DNA of 64,000 nt from Campanula takesimana (lineage: Eukaryota > Streptophyta > Magnoliopsida > Asterales > Campanulaceae): the NCBI GenBank assembly GCA_026119855.1, contig JAOWBW010000303.1:682001-746000 (forward strand), given 5' to 3'. The notes under the pieces were generated by a model, which saw only the letters and a program-made list of their open reading frames with translations, was not told the origin of the DNA and searched no databases. Shown here one piece after another: positions 10,116-21,721 of this stretch; position 1 is the stretch's first letter; every line of letters starts with the position of its first letter. Both the position numbers and the translations under genes were made by a program.

Positions 10116-11150
10116 TAGGTTCTTTCCCTTCTTCCGTAGTGTGTTGGCACACTCGTTTGCGTAATGACCCCATCCCGAACAAGCATGACATTGAATTGAA
10201 TCAATGTATTTGGGATCAGACCTTGATTGATCTGAGGATGCTCTACGCATAGGGGCTGACTTTTGAGTAGATGGGAACGTCCTTCTTGGCATCGAATCAT
10301 ACACCTTGGTTTGTTTCTCTTTTGCTTTTACCTGCACTTTTTCATTGTTAAACTTTTTAACCATTGCATTATATTTTCTAGCAAGTAAAGCAACACTGGC
10401 ACTTTTATCCAATTCTTCAAAAATTTCATCTTCATTATCATTTGAAAAATCTGAGGATTGCACATTTAAAGCAATATTTTTCCCTTTAGAAGCCTCACTT
10501 TGTTCAAGGAGATTTGACTCAAAATTTTTCAAAATACTCATTAAAGAATTGATGTTCATTGTAGAAAGATTGTGAGCTTCTTCAATAGATGAAACTTTCA
10601 TATTGAACCTCTCGGGGAGAGTTCGAATAGCTTTTGAAACAAGTTGTTTGTTGGTAAAAGGTTCACCCAAAAGTTGACACTCATTTGCAATATCAAACAA
10701 TTTTTCAAAATAGGATGAAATCGTTTCATTTTCACCCATCCTCAATCTTTCAAATTTGCCAGTAAGAGTTCTAAGCTTATTATCACGCACACTACTATCA
10801 CCTTCACAAAATCTTTGTAAAGTGTCCCATGCCTCTTGAGCAGTGGAACTATTTTGAATAAGTTTAAAAATATGTATATCAACCCATTCAAAAATAGCAT
10901 TAAGTGCTTTTTCATTATAATTAGCTAGAGTAATCTCTTCATTAGTCCACTCCGATTCAGGTTTGACTTGAACGTCACCATCTTCATCTGGAGGTAACAT
11001 AGGGAGAGAGTAACCATTTGTTATAGATCGCCATGCCCGAAGATCAATTGATTTGATATGCGAGCGTAGGCGGATCTTCCAATAAGCATAATTCGAGCCA
11101 TCTAAAACAGGAAGACGCTTTTGATTAGGATTAGCAGGATCGAAAGCCAT
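10113..11150 (-). CDS. Copia gag polyprotein
   Basis: 345 codons from the ATG at 11150, which gives MAFDPANPNQKRLPVLDGSN, the usual start of plant copia gag. An upstream in-frame ATG at 11171 adds only seven residues. The N-terminal DUF4219/UBN2-like region (YAYWKIRLRSHI, EAWDTLQRFCEG, RTLTGKFERLRMGENETISSYF) forms the capsid-like domain. A CCHC zinc knuckle, CHACSGWGHYANEC, lies near the C terminus for RNA binding. The frame ends GKNL-stop, in phase with the linker and pol. Confidence 0.93.
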   Translation of the reverse strand: MAFDPANPNQKRLPVLDGSNYAYWKIRLRSHIKSIDLRAWRSITNGYSLPMLPPDEDGDVQVKPESEWTNEEITLANYNEKALNAIFEWVDIHIFKLIQNSSTAQEAWDTLQRFCEGDSSVRDNKLRTLTGKFERLRMGENETISSYFEKLFDIANECQLLGEPFTNKQLVSKAIRTLPERFNMKVSSIEEAHNLSTMNINSLMSILKNFESNLLEQSEASKGKNIALNVQSSDFSNDNEDEIFEELDKSASVALLARKYNAMVKKFNNEKVQVKAKEKQTKVYDSMPRRTFPSTQKSAPMRRASSDQSRSDPKYIDSIQCHACSGWGHYANECANTLRKKGKNL

Positions 11151-11187
11151 GACAAATCTGGAACGAATCACTTAGTATGTCAAGTGA

Positions 11188-11203
11188 CCGGGCTCTGGTG
11201 CCA
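11188..11203 (-). promoter_or_regulatory. Primer-binding site (initiator-Met-tRNA-like)
   Basis: Two bases inside the 5' LTR, the minus strand reads TGGCACCAGAGCCCGG. This matches the complement of the plant initiator-methionine tRNA 3' end (TGGTATCAGAGCC) except for two transitions in the first 13 bases. The position beside the LTR makes it the minus-strand primer site. Confidence 0.85.
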
Positions 11204-11205
11204 AT

Positions 11206-12169
11206 TGAAAATGTTTGTCAATGACTTTCTGAGAACAGATGTTACCTCAAGTGTTAAGCAACACCCCAGGTAACACTCCAGACGGACAAAAAATACACAC
11301 ACAAAAATAGTAGAGTTTTTGCAGCGGAAAATAAATAGCACAAGAGAAATATTTTTCTCAAGTTATATAAATATAATTTGAGATGCCTAGATGGCGAAAA
11401 CCTTATAATCAAAACCAATTACAAAGTTTAAAATGGTTCCCTATACAAACTATGATATACTCTCTATGGAACCAAAGTAAGAACAAAGTACAAGATTCTA
11501 TCCTAACCAAAACTCACTCAAACCCGAAGTATTTGAGTGATAAAAGAGTGTATGGAAGAAAGAATCTCAAAAGGAGCCAAGAGTACTTTGGTCTTTTTGT
11601 GCTATGGATGTGTGTATAAAATTGGCTTGTCTTCAATCTTCATCCAAGCATCTATTTATAGCCAACCAAGACTTGGAGGCTACACAAATAACAGCCTTGG
11701 GCTGTTTGTGATCGTGTGAGGAGGGTGGAGATCATGTGCAAGCCTTATCTCCACAAAACAAGCTTGACTTGGTCTTCCTTCCTTGATTCTCTCAACCGAA
11801 TTCTTCATGCCCAAGTCTAAGCTTCACTTTGTTGTACTCCTTGCTTCCAACGCCTTGTACTTCATCTATTTGATCAGCAACAAACCTTGGACTTGGTCTT
11901 CTCCATATTTAACACATGTTAAATATCTTTGTAACTCCCTTATTTACTCGGCTTTTATGAGTAATTCTTCATTAATTTCTTCTCCATGTTTTAAGCTCCA
12001 TAAATCAACTTTATTATACCTGAAAATATTGACCAACATCTAGACAATAATATTAGGACATTAGTATAAAATTATATTAGAAAGAAATGTCAAATTACAA
12101 ATTATTTTCGTCACAGCACTTAGACTGTCAGTGGCAACATCTGAGGTAACACCTCCGTCTGCACTAACA
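11206..12169 (-). repeat. 5' LTR of the copia element
   Basis: 964 bp, the upstream LTR in the element's orientation; it would contain promoter and polyadenylation signals. TG...CA termini, followed by GTATC at 12170-12174. About five base differences from the 3' LTR. Confidence 0.97.
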
Positions 12170-12174
12170 GTATC

Positions 12175-13072
12175 TGTTTAATTTTTATTTTTCCAATAAA
12201 TTTAATTTTCAATTAAACTGGTCAAATGTTTTTTTAAAATCGCATTTTCAAGTCAAGATAACGGAGTAAATATACAATTACATATTTTGTGCTAATAACA
12301 TTTAACCTTGAAATTTCAACTTACATTCATCATATTTCCTCTTTTTATAGATTCTTTATAAGACGTTAGTATTAAGGGAGTTCGTTAAGAATTAAAATTT
12401 TAGAATAATTTTGAACTGATAATTCAACAGTAGTGAGTTGGAAAGTATTTCAATGTAGTGCAGACAAATGACAATCTTCTTTTAATTATAAACATGTCCG
12501 ATTATTTTTGATTTGACAAAAATATTTAATCTAAAACACTTTAATAGATTAAAAAAAAGTGAATGTACTAATGACATTTGGTAATAGCTTTTTTGACATT
12601 TTTTAAGAAGTTAGTCTTATGAAAAACTTGTTTTACACTAATCGATGCAAACCATGTTTTGCATAAAAGATGAAAAATATTTTTTACACTAAAGCGAGCG
12701 TAAAACAAGTTTTTCACGAGATTTCCACTTCCTTAAGTATCTCTTGTGTTTTCATTTAAAAGATCTCATTTGAAATTTTGATTAATTAATTTTATATCTA
12801 TACTTTTATAATCTATAATAATGCTACAAAAATGTACAAAATGCATATTAATTCTTAAAAGTGATCTCTATGTGAAATATTTATGGAATATTAAAGTAAA
12901 ATTCAAAATTACATTTGTTGGCATAATTCTTAGATGATATTTCAAAAAAAAAAAAAAAAAGTGAACTTTTTGCGGTCGTATTACACCAAGATTATATTTT
13001 GAACTGGGATCCTATCATTATTACTAGATTTTCTTAATCTCTAATACACACTAATTTGTTATTATCTCTATA
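12175..13072. other. AT-rich intergenic DNA, nothing recognised
   Basis: No coding region or RNA gene seen. An imperfect inverted stretch occurs around 12590-12725 (AAAAACTTGTTTTACACT and AAAACAAGTTTTTCACGAG), possibly part of an old MITE. A poly(A) run lies at about 12945-12960. Confidence 0.4.
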
Positions 13073-13074
13073 TA

Positions 13075-13319
13075 CTTCATCTGTCCTTAAATGAGTGTCC
13101 ATTTAAAAAAAAAAAATCCCAAAATGAGTGTCTTTTTTTTTAACATAACTTTTTCTCTAAATAATTTTTTCACCGGTCTCTTTATACTTGCAAAACTAAA
13201 TGTTTGGAAAGAAAATTAAAATATTATATATGAATTTTTGCCACCAAACTGTACAAAAAAGTTGAGATTTTTAGATGTCCCTTCAAATGAAATTTGAACA
13301 CTCATTGGGATAGAGGTAG
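13075..13319. mobile_element. Stowaway-type MITE (second subfamily)
   Basis: Left end CTTCATCTGTCCTTAAATGAG and right end CTCATTGGGATAGAGGTAG are inverted, with TA at both flanks. The interior ATGAGTGTCCATTT and CCTTCAAATGAAATTTGAACACTC recurs in the element at about 31771-32050. Confidence 0.75.
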
Positions 13320-13321
13320 TA

Positions 13322-15528
13322 CATTTTAAAACAAGGTTTCTATAATATCACTAGCTTCTCTCAAATTTTGCTACAAATTGAGAAAATTTAGTATTGAAGA
13401 TAAGTTTGGGAAAAGATTAAGAAAGCTAATATTGAAGATAAGTCAAAGTCAATAATATTATTGATAAATTAAAGATTAAATCAAGTCTTGATTATTATTA
13501 ATATTCCTTTATCTGTTAATTTTCAAAAAAAAAATCCATTTATTTCATTGAGCCCGTGATTTATGCTCATATTATACTCTCCACTTAGATTTCATAAATA
13601 ACGAAATCAGATTAGAAGAATTTGTGGGGTCCATAACGAGGGTGCAACTAAAATGTTCGGCGTTTGACGTCGGAACGATTTGCTTTACAACGCGTCGACC
13701 GGCGTTAGCTAATTTTAACCCTTTCTTCTCACCTTTTCCTATTCAGCACATAGTCATTTCCACGCTCCACAGTCACTCGTGGCACACACGCCCCCAACTT
13801 TTGCATACAAATTTATCACAAATAATTTCATTTGACCCCCTTCAACTTCTTTTTTCCAACAACTAACAACCCATAACTAATGTCCCTCTAACTTGGCAAT
13901 ACAAAGTTAACTTGATACTCATTTCTAAACACTATTTTCACTTTTCTGTTTGGTTTGTCTCGCATAAGCAGTCATAGCAAACAAATAAGCATCATTCTTG
14001 TAAGATGTCAAATGAAACTATTTTTTAGCGAAGCTAAGAATGGAGTAATGTGAGGGACTAATTATTTAACCTTTTGTTTTGCGATATTGACAAAATATTA
14101 CTATAGTAGGTCATTTCCTACTATTAATAAGAATCACCATCCCACTTTCATTGCACGCATTACCCATTACTAGAAAATCATTCATTCTTGTAGAGGTTTG
14201 AAACTCTATATATTGGTTAGTAACCGCAAGATATTCTTTTTCTACTATTCTGTATATAACTGTGTCATACTTCATTATTATATTTTCTATTTGAGCATGA
14301 GTTTAGAGGTTTAGAGTTCCTGTAAATAAATATCTTTATCGAGAAAATAGGTTTAGTCGTAAGTGAATCATTCTCTATGTCCTTTTCGTGAGTGTATATT
14401 GTGTACCGATTAGAAATTTACGTTTGTGTTCACCTTAATCTAAAATTACATGCGGAATGATATTTTACATTTAAGTTAGATTGCTGCCTTGTTGGAATCT
14501 CTCTCTCTCTCTCTCGTCATTAATTACATGATGTGCGACTTATATTTGTCTTCCCTAATACATTAATGTCACGAAAATGTTATGATTAACCTACAATATA
14601 TGAATTGAGGCCGAGCAATATTAAGAATACTTAGTAGAAAATTCATTTGTGACATCTATCTTGAAGTCCTTAGAGCTAGATAGACAATCTCAGTGGTACT
14701 TGAAGGTAAGTTAACCCTAGTGCTTTCTCATGCTTTGTCACGAAGAAGCTTCATATTCAACGCGGAATATGAATTGTCTTCATTCTAGTTAAAATAAAAA
14801 CATATACTGCGACTAGAAGCGCTGAGTACGTAGATTTATTTATACTTGTAACATATATATCACATTTTCAGTTAACTTTCCATTTCTTTATTGTTGCTCT
14901 TGTGTAATGATTGAATGTTTTGCATATGTATAGACATTCAATACATGAGAAATCACCGTCAAGTAATAACGCTTGCATATTGAAACCCTATCAACACAAG
15001 AAGCTAATCTCTTAGGTAGGTTCGAAAGAAGAGAAACTGCATCACGCATCCTATAATGGAGGAAGATGAGCATGGCTAAAGTAAAAGTGGTTTCATTTTT
15101 GCCTTTTATTCTTTGCAATAAGCATTCACCTCAATTGCTTGTTCATCAAACCATTCCTCTCGTCTTAATTAAAAACAACAACTTTACATATCTGACATTC
15201 TGATCAATGTCATCAGTTTTTCTCTATATTACAATATTCATGAATTGACACTTTAAACAATCTTAGCCTCACCACTATCATCTAACAATAATGAGGTTCA
15301 ACAAATGAGTCGTCGAGTTTACTCAATTTGACTTGGAGAAAGGACTGATGTTAGAAAGAAAGTTTTAAAGGGAGTAGGAGAAGACAAAATTATATCCAGG
15401 GGAGTTTCTGAAATTTACTAAAACTTTGTATTTATAGGGGGTTGCACGCTAACAATATCAACGTGAGTCCTATCATGAGTCATCCACTTGTTTGTTGTTG
15501 GGCTGGTTTGCGTCGGGCGAGTGGGGAC
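13322..15528. other. Intergenic region, no confident gene
   Basis: AT-rich with a moderately GC-richer patch at 13620-13800. Small open frames there and at 14888-15118 (minus) show no family resemblance or splice context. A CT run lies at about 14500-14514. Confidence 0.4.
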
Positions 15529-15717
15529 TCAGTCCAGTTTTTTAAGCCATAATTCCCGCATATAATCATCCATCTCCAATTCTCTCTCACGCACTACACA
15601 CAGTTTCAATGGAGATGTTGGCATACTAAATATTTCATCCCCTCCACCACATTTCCCTAAACCAGGGCGGCGACTTCCATTGTTGTCCACCTTCATATTT
15701 TTCGAGTCGTGTCTCAT
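15529..15717 (-). CDS. Possible small protein or exon remnant (62 aa)
   Basis: The frame reads MRHDSKNMKVDNNGSRRPGL..., then PTSPLKLCVVRERELEMDDYMRELWLKKLD. It is richer in GC than its surroundings and has a charged, plausible helical C terminus. It lies divergently about 480 bp upstream of the glutaredoxin-like gene. I do not recognise a family. It could be a micropeptide, the last exon of an unseen gene, or a fragment. No TATA box or polyadenylation signal was established. Confidence 0.25.
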   Translation of the reverse strand: MRHDSKNMKVDNNGSRRPGLGKCGGGDEIFSMPTSPLKLCVVRERELEMDDYMRELWLKKLD

Positions 15718-16198
15718 TGTTTGATGTCCACTTTGGTTAGTGGGTATGTATTTCTCTTTTTCTTTTGCTAGCTGAATGAGTCTTTGTTCTTCGTCGTCGT
15801 CGCCTTTCTTTTTGACAATTCAATTCTATTCTATTTGATTTTTGAATTTGACCAAGCCGTATTTCTTGTTTTCACACCTTCAAAAACGTCTGGGTAATAA
15901 GTCAATCGACAGCCCCTTCTGAGAAATAACATTGAACAAAGCATTTCTGTCGGTTTAGAATCATTATTCTAATCCCCCCCAATTGTTCCAATTGTTTATT
16001 TCTTCAATGCAAGTATAATTGATCTGCTATTTTACCATTTTTTATAATTCCTAGGAATCCCTCTTATTCATTTGGGAATGTTCTTCTAATCTTATTTTCC
16101 CAAGATCTGTTTAGATTGCTTTTATATATCATCAATCTGTTTCTCTTTCTGGTTTAATTTTGTTATCAATTTAGGTTGATTTGTTTGTCTATTTAGTA

Positions 16199-17509
16199 AT
16201 GGGTTGCGCGACATCAAAGCAGCCGGTATGCCGGAATTGCAAGGCACCGTGCTCTCCGATGCCGCGCAGCTACTCAATGCACGTCCACCATCCACCTCAA
16301 TCCGACGGCGACACCTACCATGTGGTTGCCCTCACCTCCACCACCCTCGGCTCTCTCAATCACATCCAGCGCCACATTAAAGAACCCATTTCTCCGGTTC
16401 CAGAACTTGTTTGTGAAATTGACAAGGAGAAAAGAAGCAAGGAGTTTTCTGTTGGTGTGATCGAAGCTAAGACATGGTCTAAGATGATAGAAGAAAAGAT
16501 CCCGAAAGTTGTACCGAAGACGCCGACTAGAACGCCGCCGGGGGAGCCGGAGACGATCAATGCCTGGGAATTAATGGAAGGGTTGGAAGATATAAGTCCT
16601 CTTCGCCCTAATCCAAATCACGTCCGAAGCTTTTCGTTTCATGTTTCGAGTACTTCGATTCCGTCCCCTAAAGAAAACGGCCCCGCCGCGGTAAAGCCAT
16701 TTTGGCACGATGTAGCAGACTCCGATTCGATCTCGAATTCAACAACCGATTCCAATGCAACATCAATCCTCTCGGAATTTGATCCTGATGTAATTTCTTC
16801 GTTCCGGAAATCATTGGAAGAATTACCGCCGGCAAATCCGTTTTATCTCAAGCCAATTGTCAATGAGAATGAGAAAGAGCAGGCCGGGGACGGCAACGAG
16901 AATGATGATACCTTTGATTCTGATGAGACCAAACAGAATAATTCCGTCGAGGATGAATACAAATTCCCGTCACGAGGTAAGGACAAATTGATCCTATATT
17001 TTACCAGCTTACGGGGAGTTCGAAAAACATACGAGGATTGCTGTCATGTCCGAGTGATTCTAAAATCAATCGGAGTCCGAGTCGACGAAAGAGACGTTTC
17101 GATGCATTCCGGGTTCAAAGATGAGCTAAAAAGCCTACTGCCCGACGCCTTTAGCAGAGGCGGATTGCCTAGAGTCTTCATCGGAGAAAAGTACACCGGC
17201 GGGGCTGACGAAATACGGAAAATGAACGAAGATGGGCAGCTCGAGAAGGCACTTGAAGGTTGTGAAATGTTGGATGATAGCGGCTGTGATGGCGACGGCG
17301 GCGGTGGAGGTGGCGGCGGCGGAGTTTGTGAGGGTTGTGGGGATATAAGGTTTATACCATGTGAGACATGTTCAGGAAGTTGTAAGATTTATTATGAAGG
17401 TGATTATGATGAAGAAGATGAAGAATATAATGAAGATGAGTGTGGATTTCAAAGATGTCCTGATTGTAATGAGAATGGTCTCATTAGGTGTCCAGTTTGT
17501 TGCGATTAA
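16199..17509 (+). CDS. Glutaredoxin-like protein with C-terminal cysteine-rich domain
   Basis: Intronless, 436 aa. I chose the ATG at 16199 over the one at 16181 because it gives MGCATSK, the N-myristoylation/palmitoylation start common in this plant family (At3g28850/At5g39865 type). The N-terminal half is low-complexity and Ser/Pro-rich, with a conserved NAWELMEGLEDISPL motif. The glutaredoxin-fold domain begins near residue 259 (DKLILYFTSLRGVRKTYEDCC) and includes GLPRVFIGEKYTGGADEI. The classical CxxC redox site is absent, as in relatives, so thiol-disulfide activity is doubtful. After a nine-Gly run (near residue 370) come four CxxC pairs (CEGC, CETC, CPDC, CPVC) that may bind a metal, with a DYDEEDEEYNEDE acidic insert between the pairs. 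Likely membrane-associated via the lipidated N terminus (inference). Codon use is more GC-rich than the surroundings. Confidence 0.92.
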   Translation: MGCATSKQPVCRNCKAPCSPMPRSYSMHVHHPPQSDGDTYHVVALTSTTLGSLNHIQRHIKEPISPVPELVCEIDKEKRSKEFSVGVIEAKTWSKMIEEKIPKVVPKTPTRTPPGEPETINAWELMEGLEDISPLRPNPNHVRSFSFHVSSTSIPSPKENGPAAVKPFWHDVADSDSISNSTTDSNATSILSEFDPDVISSFRKSLEELPPANPFYLKPIVNENEKEQAGDGNENDDTFDSDETKQNNSVEDEYKFPSRGKDKLILYFTSLRGVRKTYEDCCHVRVILKSIGVRVDERDVSMHSGFKDELKSLLPDAFSRGGLPRVFIGEKYTGGADEIRKMNEDGQLEKALEGCEMLDDSGCDGDGGGGGGGGGVCEGCGDIRFIPCETCSGSCKIYYEGDYDEEDEEYNEDECGFQRCPDCNENGLIRCPVCCD

Positions 17510-20500
17510 TTCATCTTATTAATCAATACTCCTACAATTTTTTTTTTTTTTTTTTGGATTGTACTTTCTTAAGAGTTTGATATGTTTGTACTTTGTATAG
17601 TAGAGAGTTTTTTTTTTTTTGGTATGTTTGGAGAGATTTTGATAAAATCATACTATCCCTTTTTTGATCGAGAACAAAAATAAAAATATATTTTGGGGAC
17701 GGAAAACTTCTTGATACAGTTTTTCCAGTAATGTAAGATATGATTCTTAATTTTGTGCTTTAGAATGATCAATTTTCATAGTATCAATCTTCTGAGAGAA
17801 AGAAATGCAAAAGAAAAGCTTGTTTACATACAGAGTAGGAGTATTTTGTTTCTTCATGTAGAACTTATTGGATCATGATATTTGTTCATGCCAAAACTTA
17901 TATTCCGTCTGTACCTAAAAAATTATTCCGTTTTCACTTTTTAAACAAAATAAACTTTAACTAAGTATTGAGGTCAATGTAACGAGCACAATGAAATTTT
18001 AAAACTTGTTAAAATTCATTTATGTTGACCATAAAAAATCAAAATGAATGCCTGAATAAAATTCGGATTCAAGATGAATTTTTAAGCTCATCGAGATAAG
18101 CTCAAGCTATTATTTAAGTTAGGCTGTGCGCGGCTCAAACTTGCGTTTTATAATTGTGGTTAGACTCTTTTTTGATATAGAAAAAGAACGAGTCAAGTTT
18201 TAATCAACTTAGCTCATTAAATTGACTTAGTAGAGTATTAAATCAATTACACCTTAGTTTTCAAACAAACTACTTCCCCCATCTCAACTTCAATTCAAAA
18301 AAAAATAAAAAAAAATGTTATAGTACATGGAAACAACACAGAAATTAAGGTGAAGACTAATATTAAAGTTTTGTGAGTGTGTATAGTCAGATATAAATTA
18401 TTGCTGGAGTAGAGAATAGTAAGTTTGTTAGTTGACGTGAGTATGACAAGTGTGTCTCACTAATCAAAAATATTACTATAAACGTTTCATTTTAAGTTTT
18501 TACAATTTTAAGTGGACATTAAAAGTGACAAATTTTACAGGTTCAAATGAGCCGGAATGAATATTTTTCTTAGATTTTGTTTTCTTAATAGATGTTAATT
18601 GTAAACATTCGACATTATGATTTGTATTTTTCCTTGTGATTAAATTCGCCGCAAATGCGCAAAATCTTTTCTCAACATGATAGAACTCTGTCATTTAGCA
18701 AAATGGAACAAAGTTTAACTTAAATAAAAGCTGTATTGACTACGACACAGGTCACAAATCTATGTTCAGTAGAGGAAGAAATAAGTGTAAGACCTAGTTT
18801 GTTGAAGAATGCCAACCCTTTATCTAATTTATTTATTTTTATTTTATACACATTCTGTCCCGGAAAGTTAGTCCATTTTTTTTCGTTGTTTCTCCAAATG
18901 AACTTGAGCGATAATTAAGATTACTTTTGATTATCTTAATAAAATTCTAAAAATTGGTATTGATAGTATTTATAATAGTGTATCAATATAAATAATAAGT
19001 CTTAAATTTTTATTAGCATAATTAAAAGTCGTCTAAATTATTGGTCAAATATCATTCGTAATAACAACGAAAATAGAGAATGACTAACTTTCTGGTGGGA
19101 ATGGAGAAAAATATAAAAATTGTTAATGAGTTTGGGAGCTAGGAGCGGGTGAGGTCAATTATCCTCGCGACGGCGATAGTCTTTTTGACAAATACGGAGT
19201 ATCTCTTTAGAAAATTTAATAATTGATCTACATGTATAGAACCCACCTCCCACTATTTCCTATCAAATGATGCTTTCGTATTAATTAATTTAGCTACCAA
19301 TATATATATATTGATTAAACTTGTTTCATTTACTTAAAATAAAGTTCAAATTCTATAAAAATAAGTGCTCTTCACGCAAACTAGGTGAGTTGCTGTCGGC
19401 ACAAAACAATAAAAAAATAAAACAAGCATAAATAAAGATGGAAAAAGTACTAGCAACATATTGGCAATTGTCAATCCACTTTTGAATATAGGGAGTTCTT
19501 TCAAAATAAAATAAAATATGAACCACCATTCGATATTATTTTCATATTACTCCTACTAATTTCACCAAATCTTTTGATTAACTTTGAACTTATGAATTGT
19601 GTTAATAAGAGCATGATATGCATTGTGGGTGCTTTCTCTAACAGCTTAAGCTTTTAGATGAGTTGGTTGCTTAACAAATTGGTTAAACATTGTGTTGGAT
19701 AAAGACGTACATACGAATATCAACTGCGAGACATAATCAAATAGCACCGCCCGAGCAATATGTTTTGACTCTCATTGAAAAGAGAAAATTAAGTATGCAT
19801 CATTTTATATATAAAAATGAAATGGAAAAGTATAAAAAGAGAAGTAAGATTTTAAGTTAAGGAAGAGGCATAATGATGAAGTCAAATTTAACACACAACT
19901 TGATTTTTTGACAAGTTAGACAATGTAATAAATACATCAAATTATTACTCGCTCCGACTCAAAGTCTCAAAATAAACGTCAATTTTTGTTTTTCTTTATA
20001 ATAAAATTACTAAAACATTTATTTGGACAAAAGTCACCTGAAGCTTCATGCTCAAGATAGATCCATGGCCATGGTATAGCTAACTAAAATGGACCTATGA
20101 TTTTTCAGATATGTTGAAACAAAGGAGATAAGAAACCCAAGGTTCAAATTACTAGCCATGGTAATCCACAAACTGTGGTCCTAGCTAGCTACTCCTTTGT
20201 TTTCACTTCTCGATTATCTTACAAACCAACACTTCAATACGACACTTTTTTTGTTATAAAATTGTCGAATATAAATGTCTGTTTGTGTAATCAACAAAAT
20301 TATTTTCGCGTCTAACTAACTGATTTTGATATAAGGATATATGTACGCTAATGCGAATTCTAATGGTAATGTTAATGGTAGAAAAGATGGGAATGATACA
20401 AGTAAATTGTTCCAAAGAGATGGGTGCCCGGCCCCCTCTACCTGCTCAATTCATGTCTCTTGACCCCATTTAAATTATCTGCATGACCCTTTGAGACAAG

Positions 20501-21713
20501 AAGATATATGGCACCATAGCCTACATTACAACTGCCTATCTAGTCTAATAACAACCCCAGCAAATCGATCTACCTGGTCAGTCGTCTAATTCGTATGTCA
20601 TCATCGATATTTGTTTGAACCATAATAAATGACAATTATAATACTGTCAGTTATTATGGTAAGAAAATGGGTAAAACAGACTGACACATCTAGGGTTGAG
20701 TAAACCCGCAATCCTCATCTAACGTAAATTATTATCTATGTCCTAAAGTGAATATTTAAAATGTTTTCAAAATCATTCTAGATTAAGAATATTTTTTTTT
20801 ATTTATTTATTATTTATTTTTTGACATTGGAGGTCATATGTAACTTGTTTCGAAATCATATGAAGTGTCTATTTCAAAACTAAAAAAAAAAAAAAAAAAT
20901 GAAAAAAGAGTGGACTCAGAAGTTATATTGATTCATATATAGTACAGATTGATAAGAAGTGACAACAATTGGGACAAATGAATAAATATCTCCACATGGT
21001 AGTTATTCCAAAAAAAAAGAGTCTTATTTTATTTTTTTTTTGCAAGTCTTTCTCTGACAGACTCACCATAATTAGACTCTTCCAGTACCATAATGAATGA
21101 AACTATTGAAAATTTGTGTTTTGGTTGCTGGTACATTTTTTGTATAGACTATATCCATTTAAAATGAGAACGGTGAGAACCAAGTATAACCATTGGATTA
21201 GATACAAAATCAAGGCTCACATAAACGTAAAAGTAAACTATAAATATTTCCGGTTCCGAAAATAACCTTTTATGAGTATGGTGTGTGAGTATTATGAATG
21301 TAAGATATGTGCATTAAAAGCGAGGCACAAATCATTGTAAATGGTTGGGTGAGTAAATGACATAAGTGAAGACATGGATAGATAGTTTTGCAGAGACAAC
21401 GAATTTTGTGACAAAACCTGCGAATGGTGAGGAAAGCCATCTTCATTGGTGTTGGCACTTGGCTGCAACTATATACGGTTACTCATTAATCCATTTATTC
21501 CTATATAATACCCACATAGGAGTATTGTATACTACTCCCTCCGGCAAGAAAAAAAATATATATTTAAAAAAAAAATAAAAAAAATAAAAATAAAAACACT
21601 AAACGTAATTAGTAACACTAAAAAAAAAATACTAACACTAATTTGCTATTGTGATTGATAAATAATGTCAACGCATGTGTCATCGAGATTCAGTACATGC
21701 GCTTATTTTGTTA
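17510..21713. other. Gene-poor intergenic DNA with MITE remnants
   Basis: Contains poly(T) just after the glutaredoxin-like gene (17539-17555) and Stowaway-like single ends near 17908 (ATTCCGTCTGTACCTAAAAAAT) and 18278. Further low-complexity AT tracts follow, and an unpaired CTCCCTCCGGC end lies at about 21535. No open frame here has recognisable protein similarity. Confidence 0.5.
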
Positions 21714-21721
21714 GTGCCAGT

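Larger units (their letters stand above)
2927..12169 (-). mobile_element. Full-length Ty1/copia LTR retrotransposon, Sirevirus-like
   Basis: A 9,243-bp element read on the minus strand. It has a 5' LTR (11206-12169), primer-binding site, gag, pol in copia order (protease, integrase, reverse transcriptase, RNase H), a 1.1-kb post-pol region with a degenerate ORF, a polypurine tract and a 3' LTR (2927-3899), flanked by GTATC duplications. The two LTRs differ by about five substitutions plus one 9-bp indel (an extra ATATTTAAC unit in the left LTR), roughly 0.5 percent, so insertion is recent. At commonly used plant rates of 0.7 to 1.3 x 10^-8 per site per year this is about 0.2-0.4 million years. 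The long gag with a second coiled-coil and zinc-knuckle segment upstream of protease, plus extra sequence after pol, suits the Sirevirus/Maximus lineage (inference). Two in-frame stops between gag and pol probably make it non-autonomous. Confidence 0.97.
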
